This document shows positions 1-12,082 of a stretch of DNA of 64,000 nucleotides, piece by piece; position 1 is the first letter of the stretch; each line of letters starts with the position of its first letter. The stretch comes from Toxonevra muliebris (Eukaryota; Arthropoda; Insecta; Diptera; Pallopteridae). The notes beneath the pieces are model-generated. The model was not told the origin of the DNA, searched no databases, and saw only the letters and a program-made list of their open reading frames with translations. Location: the NCBI GenBank assembly GCA_963691655.1, contig OY829326.1:147640998-147704997 (forward strand). Reading direction: 5' to 3'. The translations under genes and the position numbers were made by a program.

Positions 1-49
1 TGTGAATCGCAAAAAAACGCTGGAAAGCATTTTTCATATGTATAGTAAC

Positions 50-937
50 CACCTTGATCAAAAAGTTCCCGGAATTTATTCAGAAAATTAAAACTACAAG
101 TTTATTCATCTAAATCAATATTGTCCCCTTCAAAGTAATCCCCATCGACTGCAACACACTTATGCCAGCGCTTGATCCAATTTTCGAAACATTTTTTATA
201 TTCGGTTTTCGGTATGTCCATCAGTGCTTGCTTCGATTTTTCCATTACTTCCTCTCGGCTGCTGAAACGCGTTCCCCGTAATGATTTTTTAACTCGATTG
301 AACAGAAAGAAGGGAGCCAAATCAGGTGAATTCGGTGGCTGTTGGATGGTGTTTGTTGTATTTTTCGTCAACAAATTACGAATAATGATGGCACTGTGCG
401 ACGGTGCGTTATCATGGTGCAAAATCCACGAGTTTTCTGCCCACAATTCTGGTTTCTTTCAGCGAATTGCTTCACACAAACGCCTCATAACGCTCAAATG
501 GTTAATTTGCGGTTATTGATCAAAATTTCTTTTACTTTATCAACGTTTTCGTCGGTTTTTGATGTCGATGGTCTGCCACTGGCTTCAATTCGTACGGCAC
601 CCAATTTTCTTGCTTTTAATCGTTTAAAAATGGTTGATTGATCAACTCCTAAAGATTCTGCAAGTTCTTGTTGCGTTTGACATGAATCTTCTTCGAGTAA
701 TGCCCTCAGTTCTTCATCTTCGAACTTTTTCGGGCCGTCTGAACGTTCCCTGTCTTCAACATCAAAATCACCACTTTTGAAACGGGCATACCACACCTGA
801 CACATTCTAACGTCTATAGCACAGTCAGGATAAGCTTCAGTGAGTAAACGATGTGCTTCAGTTGCGTTTTTCTTTAAATGGAAGAAGCAAATTAAAACTT
901 CCCGCAAATGTTGTTTTGTTGGCACGAAATTCGACAT
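50..937 (-). pseudogene. Broken, chimeric mariner transposase
   Basis: This is a DNA transposon relic read on the minus strand. The N-terminal part (937 down to about 600) matches the helix-turn-helix region of mellifera-type mariners (motifs CFFHLKKNATEAHRLL and KKFEDEELRALLEED). From about 590 the same reading frame passes into the GRPSTSKTDENV segment of a different mariner type and stops at a TGA near 494. After a deletion that removes the first catalytic aspartate, the C-terminal half resumes (446-102) with HHDNAPSH, a PNSPDLAPFFLF motif and the tail GDYFEGDN. One further in-frame TGA lies before KKPELWAENSW. The left end near 52 reads TTGATCAAAAAGTTCCCGG, like a mariner terminal repeat. 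It cannot encode an active transposase. The family calls rest on remembered motifs. Confidence 0.85.
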
Positions 938-959
938 TTTCAGCTATAGTAAACACTTT

Positions 960-3090
960 TGTAAAATTATGAAAATTATTTGACAGATCAATTCTTATAG
1001 TATTTTTGGTGCTCTTCGAGATAGAATAGCTGTCAATGTCAAAAAAATGGCGCGTATGATAGATTTGAAGTTAGTCACAATTATGAGTTTATACATTCAT
1101 ACTCCCAATAAGTTTTTTTTTTTTTTTTCTTTTCTTTATAGAGCGCTTCGCTTTTTCTACTTCAATATTTTATTCTGCAATAAAAATACTGACGACAGTT
1201 AAATCTATCAAAACAAATAAATACATTATAACAAATTTGCAATTAGTTAATTCATAGTATATTAGTTTTTTTAAATCGTAATTTTAAATTTTCAAACGCC
1301 ATCGGGAAAGCGAAAATTATATCCAAATTTAAAAATATGTATATATGTTTTTTCATTTTCAATACCTTTCAGAAAATTGACGGCAGATATAATGTTAAAA
1401 ATCGTCCATACAAATCGATCCGCCCTAATACATATGCATGTAAGTATCTCAAGAATATCTTATGCATAGATAGCAAAATTAAAAATATTACAAGATAAAT
1501 AAATTCTTTAAATATTTTACAGTTTTAAAATCAGAAGTAAATTCTTTGAAAATGTATAAAAAAAAATTTGTAAGACAATTGCATATATCACTCATACGAC
1601 ATGAACGCCCAAAGAGAGTAGTAGAGAAATTCTAGTAGAAATAGTAATTAGCAACAAAAACATTTCAAACTTTTTCAGTGTGTTCTCTCTACTTTTTATT
1701 CTCTGCTCTCTTGAAATAGAAATAAACGTTATATATGTATGTATGAGTATGTATGTGTATGTGTATGTGTGTGTGTGTGATTTCCTATGCCATCATTGAA
1801 ATCACATTGTGGCATAGTTTGACAGTCATTCAACGTACGTTGGAGGCGCGGCAACGGCATTAGAGCATCTACTACTAGGCAATGCCGCTGAGCACTTAAT
1901 TGAAATGTATTTAATTTAATAAGCACCTAGTAGCATATAAATTTTGCTTTTTTTGCTAACACGTTTATATACAAAACTTGTTTTAGTAGAAATGATAACA
2001 ATGTATATATCTTTAGTGAATATAACTTGATTGTATGCTCTTTTTTTTAGTTAATTTGTTCCTTTTTGTTAGGTATTTATGAGCATTTAATTTTGATCAA
2101 GCTGTTTTTAAGCTTTTTGTATAAATAATAAAAATGTATCCATGAATGAATGAGTAAATGAATATGACTGACTGACATGCGAAGATAACGACGCTAACAA
2201 CGGCGACGTTTGTATCCCATGAACTTTGGGTGTAAACTGAAAATGTGATACGAATATTTTATTGAAATTTTGTTTGTTATTATTTTTGCTGTATATAAAA
2301 TTTGCCTGACGTTTTGTTTGTCGCGACTTTTGAGTAATTATTCGTTGTAGCTTTTGTATTTCAGTTGTTTTTGTTGCTAAGGCCAATCGATTTGTATATA
2401 GTAAAAATACCTACATAATACTTTATATACTTGTATATATGTTTTCATGTTTATTTGTTTCTACATAGCTGAAATAATTCGTTAATATGAAAATTTCCAT
2501 TTTCGCATTTTTAAGTTGTGATTGTTTATGTGTGTGTGTGAGCATGTGAAATGTTGTATTTATTTATAAGAATGCCTCATGGAATTTTCCATTTTATATT
2601 TATTTATATTTTTATTTTAATCTTCACTTTACACATAATGCAAATAAATGTAAATGAATAAATAAATTTGTATACCTAATGTAATGAGTTTTTCGTTTTA
2701 TTTACTCTAAAGTTATGCATAGCACTACGTAGACTTTGAAAAATATCAACGTTTTATCATCTCCCTTGCTATATGTGGCCATGTCTCTGCTGGCAAAGTC
2801 ACAGATTGTGGACTACCCAATAATTTTAGTGGTGTTTACCATGAATATGGCATTTATAAGAGCTATTTCGTTCGCAAAAATTTCTCATGCTAGTTAGCTA
2901 TTCTGCTGCTAATGCTTAAAATAAAGTTTTAATATTCAAATGCTTGTTTTTAATCATTAAAATTGATTTCTCTAATGGTAATGCTAACGGATTATCATTA
3001 GAATTGGTCTAATGCTAATGCTATTTTTTAACCACTAAAATCTTGTTGAGTTGGTTTTTTTTAATTCTATCGACTTAACATTATATATAT
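960..3090. other. AT-rich noncoding stretch
   Basis: I see no coding pattern on either strand. It holds homopolymer T runs (around 1108-1128) and a TATG/TG microsatellite at about 1732-1782. Short open frames here have low-complexity composition and no recognisable motif. It probably lies in the large intron of the minus-strand Tousled-like kinase gene. Confidence 0.5.
1732..1782. repeat. TATG/TG microsatellite
   Basis: A run of TATG units passes into pure TG dinucleotides, about 50 bases in total. It is a simple sequence repeat with no sign of function. Confidence 0.9.
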
Positions 3091-3091
3091 A

Positions 3092-4667
3092 TTAGGGTGT
3101 GTCAAATTGTATGGGTCAAAAAAAGTTGATGTTTGGTACCCCCTAGTTGTGTTCTATGGATCATTTTAAGCAACTTTTCCAATGAAAGTATAATTCTAAT
3201 TTGAATTCCGAGCCCCCAATTTTTGAAAATAGGTATTTTCTCAACATTTCCAAGATTCGACTTGGACACAGCATTAAAAAAACTAGAAACAGCATTACAA
3301 TATTTTGCTATGAGGGTTTTTTGGTACGAGAAAACCGAATCTGACATTGATTTGCCGATAAAATTATGTTTTGATACTCAATTTGAACAAAAAAGGCTTA
3401 AAATGTACAAAACTGGCAAAAAATCGGATTATTTGTATGGGAAGTACCTTTATTTTTAATCGTAATGACTTGAAATTTCATACATAATTTTTTTTTTACA
3501 AAAAAAAAAAAGATTCTAAAAGTTACAGTGCAATATAAAAAAAAATAAAGGTACCTGCCATACAAAATTTTCGATTTTTGGCCAAAAACTTAAAATTTTG
3601 TATGGAAAATATGTTTATTTTCCATCGTAATGAGTTCAAGCTTGCTGAGATAATCCGATGCAACTGAGAGCTTATAAAAAACTTATCGTGAACTTCAATT
3701 GCACGGATTTTACGAATATGATTGATATGAATGATAATTCACTCATATTCGAACCACCATTTACTCTAAGCATTCCTTATGAACATCCAGAACAATATCT
3801 AGAAAATCATGATCGACCGCTACTTGATCCGAAAATGCCGTTACACATACAAGCAACGGAAAAACATGTTCAATTGCTAGCTAGCGTGTCCAAACAAGTT
3901 TTAGAACAGAACCGAGAAGAAGTTATGGCAGTGACATTAGAAAGAAATGGCAGTGAAATTTTATCTTTAATGTTGAAATTGAAATGGAAAAAATATGCTT
4001 TGTTCATTTAGCAAGTAGATAGAAAAATATCTAAATATCCGTTTTCTATCTGAAATCTACAGTAGTAGTTGCAATATCATGACGAGAACTTGTGAATTTT
4101 ATTTTTTGACTTAACTTTGCAATCTCAGCAAGTTTGAAGTCATTACGATGGAAAATAAACATATTTTCCATACATAATGCCAAAAACAGGCCAAAAATCT
4201 AAAATTTTGTATGGGAGGTACCCTCATTTTTTATTATATTGCACTGTAACTTTCAGAATCTTTTTTTTTTTTTAAAAAAAAAAATTTGTGCGAAATTTCA
4301 AGTCATTACGATTAAAAATAAAGGTGCTTCCCATACAAATAATCCGATTTTTTGCCTGTTTTGTACATTTTAAGCCTTTTTTGTTCAAATTGAGTATCAA
4401 AACATAATTTTATCGGCAAATCAATGTCAAATTTGGTTTTCTCGTACCAAAAAACCCTCATAGCAAAATATTGTAATGCTGTTTTTAGTTTTTTTAATGC
4501 TGTGTCCAAGTCGAATCTTGGAAATGTTGAGAAAATACCTATTTTCAAAAATTGGGGGGCTCGGAATTCAAAATAGAACTATACTTTCATTGGAAAAGCT
4601 GCTTAAAATGATCCATAGAACACAGCTAGGGGTACCAGATATCGACCAAAAATTTGACCCACTCTAA
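3092..4667. mobile_element. DNA element with ~550-bp terminal inverted repeats
   Basis: Two long arms, 3092-3650 and 4121-4667, are inverted copies of each other; differences are scattered and the poly-A tracts vary in length. The outer tips read TTAGGGTGTGTCAAATT and, on the other strand, TTAGAGTGGGTCAAATT, and sit in TA-rich flanks. The two small open frames in the arms (3223-3459 plus, 4312-4548 minus) translate to almost the same peptide because they are the two arms. The core of about 470 bases holds a separate ORF. The structure fits a foldback-like or non-autonomous terminal-inverted-repeat transposon; I could not assign a superfamily. Confidence 0.85.
3658..4011 (+). CDS. Unidentified ORF in the core of the inverted-repeat element
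   Basis: A 117-residue open frame fills the single-copy core between the two arms. Its composition is protein-like, with charged helices, unlike the surrounding AT-rich frames. The stretch PLHIQATEKHVQLLASVS resembles a pattern near the C-terminus of uncharacterised transposon-borne proteins of arthropods (H-x-Q-A-x-E-[RK]-x-V). I hold that resemblance only weakly, from memory. It could be the 3' end of a transposon gene left by internal deletion, or a captured host exon. I saw no promoter or splice signal that decides its start. Confidence 0.4.
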   Translation: MQLRAYKKLIVNFNCTDFTNMIDMNDNSLIFEPPFTLSIPYEHPEQYLENHDRPLLDPKMPLHIQATEKHVQLLASVSKQVLEQNREEVMAVTLERNGSEILSLMLKLKWKKYALFI

Positions 4668-4707
4668 TATATATATATTATATAATGATAATGATTGGTA
4701 ATATAAA

Positions 4708-5855
4708 CAGGGTGCTTTTTTAGAAGTGTGGTTTTAAAGAAGAAATCAAACGCATATAATTTAATGTTATGGCCAAGAATTTAGCTTTATTATAAAGATA
4801 AGGGTTTGCCATTATGTTTTAAAAATGATTTCGGGCAAGTGGCCGTCGCGGCTAGATCGAATAAATTCCAGCCAAAAGGCCCAATTTTCGACCACTTTTT
4901 GCAGTGATTTTTGCCGTATGTCAGTAATAACGCGCCGAATATTCTCTTCCAAGGCGTCAATAAATTGATTGTTTCGTTGGCTGTATGGCATGTAGCGTCG
5001 TCTTGTCCGAACCAAAGGTCGTCCACATCAACATCCTCCAATTCAGTAACGAAAAAGTCATTATTCATGGCTCTATAGCATTCCCCATTGACTGTAACAT
5101 TATGACCGGCTTCATCTTTGAAGAAATATGGACCTCTGCCTATAGAGCACACCAAACAGTGACTTTTTGAGGATTTAACGGCGTCTCAACAATGGCTTGT
5201 GGATTATCATCACTCCAAATGCGACAATTTTGCTTATTAACGTACCCATTCAACCAAAAGTGAGCTTCAACGCTGAACAAAATTTTCTTGTGAAAATCGG
5301 GATCGGTGGCCACCTCGTTTTGGGCCCATTCACCGAACGTGCGACGCGCTTGATGGTCGTTCGGCTTCAATTCTTGCGCGAGTTGGATTTTGTAAGCCCG
5401 CAAAACAAAGATTCTTCCGCAAAATCTTCCATAAAGTGGATGGGCACAGCTCCAATTGTTGCGCGCGATGGCGAATGGACTCATTCGGGTCTTCTTCGAT
5501 ACTCTGCTTCACAGCGGCAATAGCTTCTTCGGTGCGCACTGTACGGCGTATCTGAGGGTGCGTATTATTCACTAGAGAAAACGTGGTGCGAAACCGATCC
5601 ATAGTTGCTCGAATTACCGACTCTGCTGGGTGATTATGTCGACCGAATATTGGACGCAGCGCGCGATGCGTTGCGCGAACCGAACCTTTATTTTGGTAAT
5701 AAGTTTGCACGATTTGCAAACGTTGTTCAGGATTAAGTCTATTCATTATAAAATGACAAACCAAACTAAGCATAAATCAAGTGACAGCTGTCAAAAATAC
5801 CAACTCCGAAAAAAGTATTGCCAGATTGAAAACCACACTTTAAAAAAAACACCCT
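4708..5855 (-). mobile_element. Mariner-like element with terminal inverted repeats
   Basis: The ends match as inverted repeats of about 28 bases: CAGGGTGCTTTTTTAGAAG on the left and, on the opposite strand, AAGGGTGTTTTTTTTAAAG on the right, both followed by TGTGGTTTT. The interior is a decayed transposase on the minus strand, annotated separately. At about 1.15 kb it is slightly shorter than a full mariner (about 1.3 kb), which agrees with the internal deletion. Confidence 0.85.
4800..5773 (-). pseudogene. Mariner-like transposase, frameshifted and deleted
   Basis: The N-terminal frame (5773-5330) carries the start MNRLNPEQRLQIVQ and the DNA-binding part. The reading then moves into a second frame (about 5440-5160) with FSVEAHFWLNGYVNKQNCRIW, and then into 5155-4812 with GPYFFKDEAGHNVTVNGE and DDLWFGQDDATCHTA. 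In intact relatives a segment with the third catalytic acidic residue follows the CHTA motif. Here about 50 residues are missing and the text resumes as ALEENIRRVITDIR...HLPEIIFK. At least two frameshifts and this deletion make it inactive. Confidence 0.85.
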
Positions 5856-6053
5856 TTATTACTGAAGGGTCTAAACTTAGCACATGCTATTATTCATTAT
5901 TTCGTACTTTTTTATTATGAATTACGAGCGCTTTATCTTCGACCAGCAGAGCTGTAAAATAATGCAATCAATTGAGTGTAAAAGTCACAAGTGAATAATT
6001 TTTAATTGCAGTTATTGAATAACATATTTGACTCTAGAATAAAAAATGCAGTT

Positions 6054-6275
6054 AGAAGTCTTTTTTGGAGTCGTCGATTGGTTATTCATTTAGAAGTCTT
6101 TTTTGGAGCCAAGGGAATGAAATCTTTTTTTGAAGTCATAACTTCAAAATCATGAATGCTTTAAAGTCGCTTGAAGTCATATACAGTCACTTGGACTCAA
6201 TTGGAATTTGAAGTCAATTGGAGTCATTGGAAACCTCTTGAAGTCACTTGAGGTTTTGAAGTCACTTGTGATTTG
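6054..6275. repeat. Degenerate array of TTGAAGTCA-like units
   Basis: The string GAAGTC, often as TTGAAGTCACTTG or TGGAGTCA, recurs about a dozen times at irregular spacing. It reads as a decayed minisatellite and has no open frame. Confidence 0.6.
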
Positions 6276-6299
6276 AAAAATTTAGATTAACTCTTGCCA

Positions 6300-6705
6300 A
6301 TAGGTGCTCTCTCTCGAGGGACAAAAATCACGCTCTATAAGTCTCTCATCCTTCCCGTCCTAATGTATGGCGCTAAGACGTGGAGATTGACCATAAATGT
6401 GTGCGTTCGAGAGGAAGATATTCCGCAATATCTGTGGTCCAATGTATGTAACGAATAAGATATAACCATATGCTGTATGAACTACATGCCGACATTAACG
6501 TATAAAAATCCTGCAGCTTCGTTGCTTAGGCCATGTTGAGCGAATGAAAGGAAACGCTCCAGCTAGGAACGCATTCTATTTGAGCAACGGTGGTGGAACG
6601 CGTTGAAGAGGACAGTCGAATCTTCATTGGAAATATCAGGTACTGGAGGACCTAACTGCACTTGATCTCATCAACTTGCACCAGCGCGCACATAGCAGAG
6701 GCGAC
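6300..6705 (+). pseudogene. 3' end of a non-LTR retrotransposon reverse transcriptase ORF
   Basis: Reading the plus strand gives the typical tail of a LINE polyprotein in pieces: GALSRGTKITLYKSLILPVL followed by MYGAKTW, then LRCLGHVERMKGNAPARNAF and GGGTR, a stop, then HWKYQVLEDLTALDLINL. The order matches the thumb and C-terminal region that follows the reverse transcriptase domain in many insect LINEs. Stops and frameshifts separate the pieces, so this is a dead 5'-truncated copy. The clade (RTE- or Jockey-like) is uncertain. Confidence 0.7.
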
Positions 6706-7599
6706 TGAAAAATAATTCCAAAATTGAAATCATTAATTTGAAACTAGTGGCATTTTTTACAGGGATGCCATTGCATAACCTTTTTACAAAGATCCTACAT
6801 AAAATTTAGAGTCCAAAGAAATTCTCTTCTGAGAAAACTAAAAATGAATAAATTATTTAGTTTATATGGGTACTAGAAAAATACTAAATTAGTTTAATTT
6901 TTATTATGAATTTATGAATTCAAAGAATACCATATTTTTCAAATTGTTTATATTTCTCTATCATTTTGCTTATACTTTTATAATGCTATTGACGTAAGTA
7001 TTAGTCAAATCTTTGTAGAGACAAGAAAAGAAGCAAAAAATAATAATAAAATCGAAAAAAAAAAAACGTTTTGTGTAATCATGTGACTTGATGATATACA
7101 AACATACATACATATGTAAATACGTATGTATGTCTATAAATATTTAGCTACATTTTGACGCATTATTCGTATATCATTATAATATTTATAGTATAAACTT
7201 TATTATTTGTGAACTTTTGCCGCAATATAATCAATATAAAATAATAATTTAAATAAAAAAATACATAGTATATAAATATTCATACATACATACATGTACA
7301 TATGCTTGTGTTAAATTTATACATATATATGTATATGAGCAAGTACAAGAAATTGCAACTTATTTGTTGCATTCAATAAACCACGAACGCAGAGGGGTTT
7401 TGGGGTTAAGAAACTTTTCGGTCATCTGCAAAGTATTTCTTTGTTGCTGGCTTCAAACGTTTTAAGTCTGTTCTGCAATTTATAGAAAAATATTCAGTGG
7501 AAAGTTTTAATTAACGTATTAATTAACCTTTCATCTCTTTCCTATATGTATCTTCTGTCTTTTTATTTCAATAATAGGACTCTCGAGGAAATGTCGATG

Positions 7600-8080
7600 A
7601 AGAACTTAGAATCCAAAAGCAGACAAAATTTCCTAAAAAATTCCTGGTATGGCAAGCTATATGCAGTTGCGGCAAAAGAAGCAAGTCATTTGTTACAGTG
7701 GGCTCTATAAATACCAAAATATACATCAAAGAATGTTTGAAAAAAAGACTTCTTCCTTTCATAAGAGAGCACAATGTAACCACATATTTTTGACCCGATT
7801 TAGCATCATGTCACTACGGCAAGAAGGCTCTGGAGTGGTACCAAAGTAATAACATAGTTTTTGTAATAAGAGAAGCCAATCCTCCAAATTGTCCGGAGCT
7901 AAGACCAGTCGACAGATATTTGGCTCTTGTGAAAAGAAACTTAAAGAGCACAAAAAAGGTGTCCCAAAATATCGCAAAAGATTTTAAAAGGAGATGGGCA
8001 AACTGTCCCAAAAAAAGTGTCTGAAACAACTATCAAATCTCTACCAAAAAAGGTCCACGAGTTCATAAATAGTGGTTAGA
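7600..8080 (+). pseudogene. Tc1/mariner-superfamily transposase relic
   Basis: The plus strand translates, with one frame change and one in-frame stop, into the catalytic half of an insect Tc1-type transposase: KKFLVWQAICSCGKRSKSF, IYIKECLKKRLLPFIREHN, then (stop) PDLASCHYGKKALEWY, then EANPPNCPELRPVDRYLALV and VHEFINSG. The PDLASCHY aspartate is present. The position that is normally glutamate (RPIERYW in relatives) reads RPVDRYL here. The N-terminal DNA-binding domain is missing and I did not find clear terminal repeats. Confidence 0.75.
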
Positions 8081-8099
8081 GCTATAAAAGTTATATTTT

Positions 8100-11000
8100 T
8101 CTGTAATTTGTAAAATATTATCAATTAAATAAAAAAAAAATCAAAGCTCTAAGATCAACCGTTTAAAAATTATTGAATTTTATATATGTTAAGATTTTTT
8201 CGATCTCACTCTTTGCAAAATATTTTTAAGTTTGTAATAAAATAATTCGAAAATGCCACTAAAACAAATCAAAACGTCGGAATTTGCTTTGTGAATATTA
8301 AGTTTTTTACCATTTTAATGAAATAGGTCTTAAAAAAAGTACTAGAAAATAAAAAAATTATAGAAAGAAAAAATGATTCTGGGAAAATTGAGATCTTTGC
8401 ACATATCTCAATCTTCTGAACGCAGAAACAGGGTGTCGAAAAGCAAAGTCTTATAGACAATTTGCAAACAAATACGAAGTTTTAAAAATACAAATGAAAA
8501 GTATTTGAAATTATTGGATATTTAACAAAAAGCTAACAAAATTTATTTCAAAATATATAAAAAAAAAAATAATTAAATATCATCAAAATCAGATTGGATA
8601 ATCTTTCCAAATTTGTTTTCACAACTATTTTTTCTTACATTTGTGTGATGAATGCCGCAATGCCATTGAAGGCAACAAATCGCGGCAGAAATATTTCTTT
8701 GAGTCTTCCAATGTGAAAGCATCAGATAACTACAAATCTTTATATATAAAATCGTTGATGCGTCTGTATGTTATTTAATAACTTTTTAATGGCTTCGCCA
8801 ATCTTCTTGATATTCTCTGAATATATTTGCTTTGTCGACAGGCTTAAAAAAGATTATTCATAAGGTCGTTTGGAGAAGTGGGCGTGGCACCTTTCATATA
8901 ACTCATATGGTATATCTCGAGAAATATTCACAGTACAGTACAGAAATTTCGTATTTAATATGTTAATTTTCCAGGAAAAAGTTAGACTAAGGTGGTTTTG
9001 GCCTTCAGTGACTTCAAATACTTTTTGATGGAGAATACTTTTTCCGAAAAATGTTTATTATTTTTTCCAAAAAAAAAAAAAAAATTTCCAAAGATTAATT
9101 TCTTAAAAAAGTTGGATCTAGGTAATATTGATCTTAGCTGACCCCAACTTCTTTTCGATGGGGAACATTTTTTGCCAAAACGTAATGATAAGTTTCGCGT
9201 CCGTTTATCCGGTATAGTCATATATCGAATAGAGGCTTCATATAACTCCCAAAAGGGTGGGTAAGGGAAGTATTGCTGTCTAAGTAATTTTATTTTCCTG
9301 TCATGAAAAACAACTTTCTCTTAGCTATGAAACATATATAAGGTAAAATGAAAAATAGTGTATTGGTTCCACGCATTCCAAAATTATGTGTTTCGCTCCC
9401 CATACCGGGAATCCCAAACTTGATAGAAAAAATCTGAGTACAAGGTCGGATTCAGCGTCGCCAAAAAAACCACAAGTAAGAGGTTTCAAGGAAAAACGAT
9501 CTATTTTTAAAAATTTGTTCTCCATTTTGGATCCACCATTCTTCAAATTCGCAATCAGCGACCTCAAAAACAGTTGGTTGAAGAGTTTCAGAATTATTTA
9601 AGTACTTATTAACTTTTAGTTCATGAAAATAGTTTTAAATTTCCAAACTTAATGAATTTATGCAGCCATATTGGCATCACCATTTACATTTTTAGAAAAA
9701 CGCCCATCGGCATCTTTAACTACACGAAAATCTATTCTTGTTGACAAAGAAAGACCCATATATATTAAGGTGTAAGGGCCACCTTTACATAATTTTTCAA
9801 AAGTAAAAATGCCCTTGCACTAATCTGGTTCCAATCAAGAAAAAACTGGGCTGTGCAAAACTTTAGCTCCATCGGGCAACTTCTAGGTGACCCTCAAACG
9901 CCTTGAAGTTGAAACATAGTATACGCAACTATTAACTCCAAACTCAAAAGCGGTATAGCCTTCCCTATCTTAACCATTTTCTTATTTCTTCTTAGAGAAA
10001 TTTATTTGGACACAATTCCTGAAGCAACTTGAAAAATATAATCGCCCACAACTTCTATAGGAGAAACGTTTTTCTATTTACAACGAAATTCAATTGAAAT
10101 GCCGAAAGTAACTCAGCAACCCTCAAACACATGGTTGTAAAAAACAGGAAAAACTGATGCGATTTTTTAAATAATGTTTAGAATTATATTTCGTTTTAAG
10201 AATGATCCTTAATTTGATGGCAAAGTTGTTTGAAACAATAGCCACGTTTTATTCGCCACTTGCTTCTAGTTATGTATAACTAGCAGCGATAATTGTATGG
10301 GAAAACAACAACAAAACCACAGAGAAAACACGTATAATTATAGCACACAAATATTCTTCCTCTTCTTCAAACTTATAATCAGTCAAAAACGAAATTCGGT
10401 TCTCAATGAAATTTATTTTTTGTCGTGTGTCAGCTTAATTGGAAATTCAAAATTTCAACGAAATTCACTCTCGTGTATTAGCGCTATAAGAGAATTTAGT
10501 AGTTGGGTATCTTTTTCTGTCTTCGGCAACGATTTGTAAAACAAATTATTCTCAGCTTAATTTTTTGTGGAAATGTTATTGTATTCGTAAATGAGTTTCA
10601 CTTTTTTTCTGCATCATTATTGACCAAAACTTTCTTCCCAAGTTTTTCAATTCCATTTTTGTAACCTGGATCATCTCTCCATGTTCAAAGTTCTTTGTTG
10701 AAGAAATCGGCGCTGATAGAAAATTTCGCAAAGAAGATTTTTGTACCAAGAGTTACAAAAGACAAAAACTCGATGTTTATAAACGAAGAAAAGGATTTTT
10801 TTTGTAGCCTGCTTCCAATTTATTTAATTTAAGCTTTATTTGTGTTAACCGCTGTTGGAACATTTTCATCAAATAATGACAGAGCCACAGTTTTGGGGAG
10901 CTAAGTACTCGAGGTGGTGACAAATTTCTGATTTCTCGATTAATATCCTGATAATTTATCAAATGACGCATGAACAAAAAGTAATGATAAGATGCTACAA

Positions 11001-12000
11001 TTCCATCTGGTGACAGAAATTAGGCTCGAACGTATACCCGAGCAAGAAAAATACAAATTCTTTTAAAGCGTTCTGCCCATTATGAGATAACTGAGATTGA
11101 TCTTGAGAAAGTTATATCTTGCACGCATAAATCATTGTTAATTCTAATCATATCGGTGTTTTTTCATGGAACGGTATTGTTCAAGAAATCCAAGAACAAA
11201 AAGTTTAGTTATCTGAAAAAAGAGATTTTCCGGGCTACAATGTACAACTCTATGGTCGCTTAGGGCCGTCTCGCAGTTGTCCGATTGAGCTCAAATTTTG
11301 TACAGATTGTTTATTATTGATTAATTGATTGAAACAAGATAGGGGTCTGGGAACTAAACTTTTAGAAAGTTGAAATATAAGGGTCACCCTAAGATATATG
11401 TATATATGTGGCCAGCATGGATAACAAAGTCGATCTACTTATGTCTGTCAATCTGTTACGTAAAAACTTAAAAAAAAAAAAATAACTTAAGCCATCGCAA
11501 CCAAACTTAGTACAGGCATTTATTATCTTCTTCTTCTTATATGGAAATTGTAGATAGACACTATTAGATACGATATATCTGGTGCGTGGATTCAATACTC
11601 GGCATAGATAGATAAATAATGTAGATATACTAAACTTGACTAATATTTCCAATAGCTGCTTGATTATAAGCATTTAGATAAGCCAATCTTACTAAGGAAT
11701 CTCAATAAAGTTTTCTAAGTTAATGATGATTACCAGTGCTTGGGTTACACTCAACATAGTCGAAGTCAACTTAAAAGATAATCTGTTTATACGGCACCAT
11801 TCAACTTTTCATTCCGACGTTCGAGTTTGCCACAAAACTGTGGGTATAAATATGACTCGCACATCATGATTTTGCGCTTCGACTCTCAACAATGAATTGT
11901 TGGATCATAAGCTTAAAAGCTAGAGAACTTTATTAAAGACAATAAGTATTTTTTGTATAACAAAAGATTCTTAGATATATTTCATAATGTAATTATTCCA
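8100..12000. other. Intronic/intergenic stretch without recognised genes
   Basis: AT-rich sequence with short, low-complexity open frames and nothing I recognise as coding. A short plus-strand stretch near 8644-8740 reads HLCDECRNAIEGNKSRQKYF before meeting stops; it may be an exon relic of unknown origin. The segment probably lies in the large intron of the Tousled-like kinase gene. Confidence 0.45.
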
Positions 12001-12007
12001 AACTCAC

Positions 12008-12082
12008 CCTTGCTCCTATAAAGCGCGCCTCCAATAATTCTTGCTTACGTGGATCGAGTGTTGCTTGAAAATGATCCATAAT
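12008..12082 (-). CDS. tlk: Tousled-like kinase, first coding exon (N-terminus only)
   Basis: The minus strand has acceptor TTTCTCCACTAG, then ATT, then a start codon at 12079 and 24 codons ending exactly at a strong donor (AGG|GTGAGT at 12008/12007), phase 0. The peptide contains LDPRKQELLEARFIGAR, which corresponds to the conserved N-terminal LDPRRQELLEARFTG of animal Tousled-like kinases. These are nuclear Ser/Thr kinases that phosphorylate the Asf1 histone chaperone in S phase. The coiled coils and kinase domain are not in the window, so the next exon must lie left of position 1 and the intron would exceed 12 kb. A possible untranslated exon ends at 12143 (AAG|GTAACC), leaving a 60-base intron. 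The identification rests on one short motif plus clean splice sites. Confidence 0.7.

Noticed and set aside
8644..8740. Plus-strand stretch HLCDECRNAIEGNK
   Set aside because: Looks faintly coding but is too short, is flanked by stops and matches no family I know.
8740..9230. Possible Helitron-like sequence (TATATAAAATCGTTGATGCG)
   Set aside because: Only a vague compositional resemblance; no CTRR end or hairpin found.
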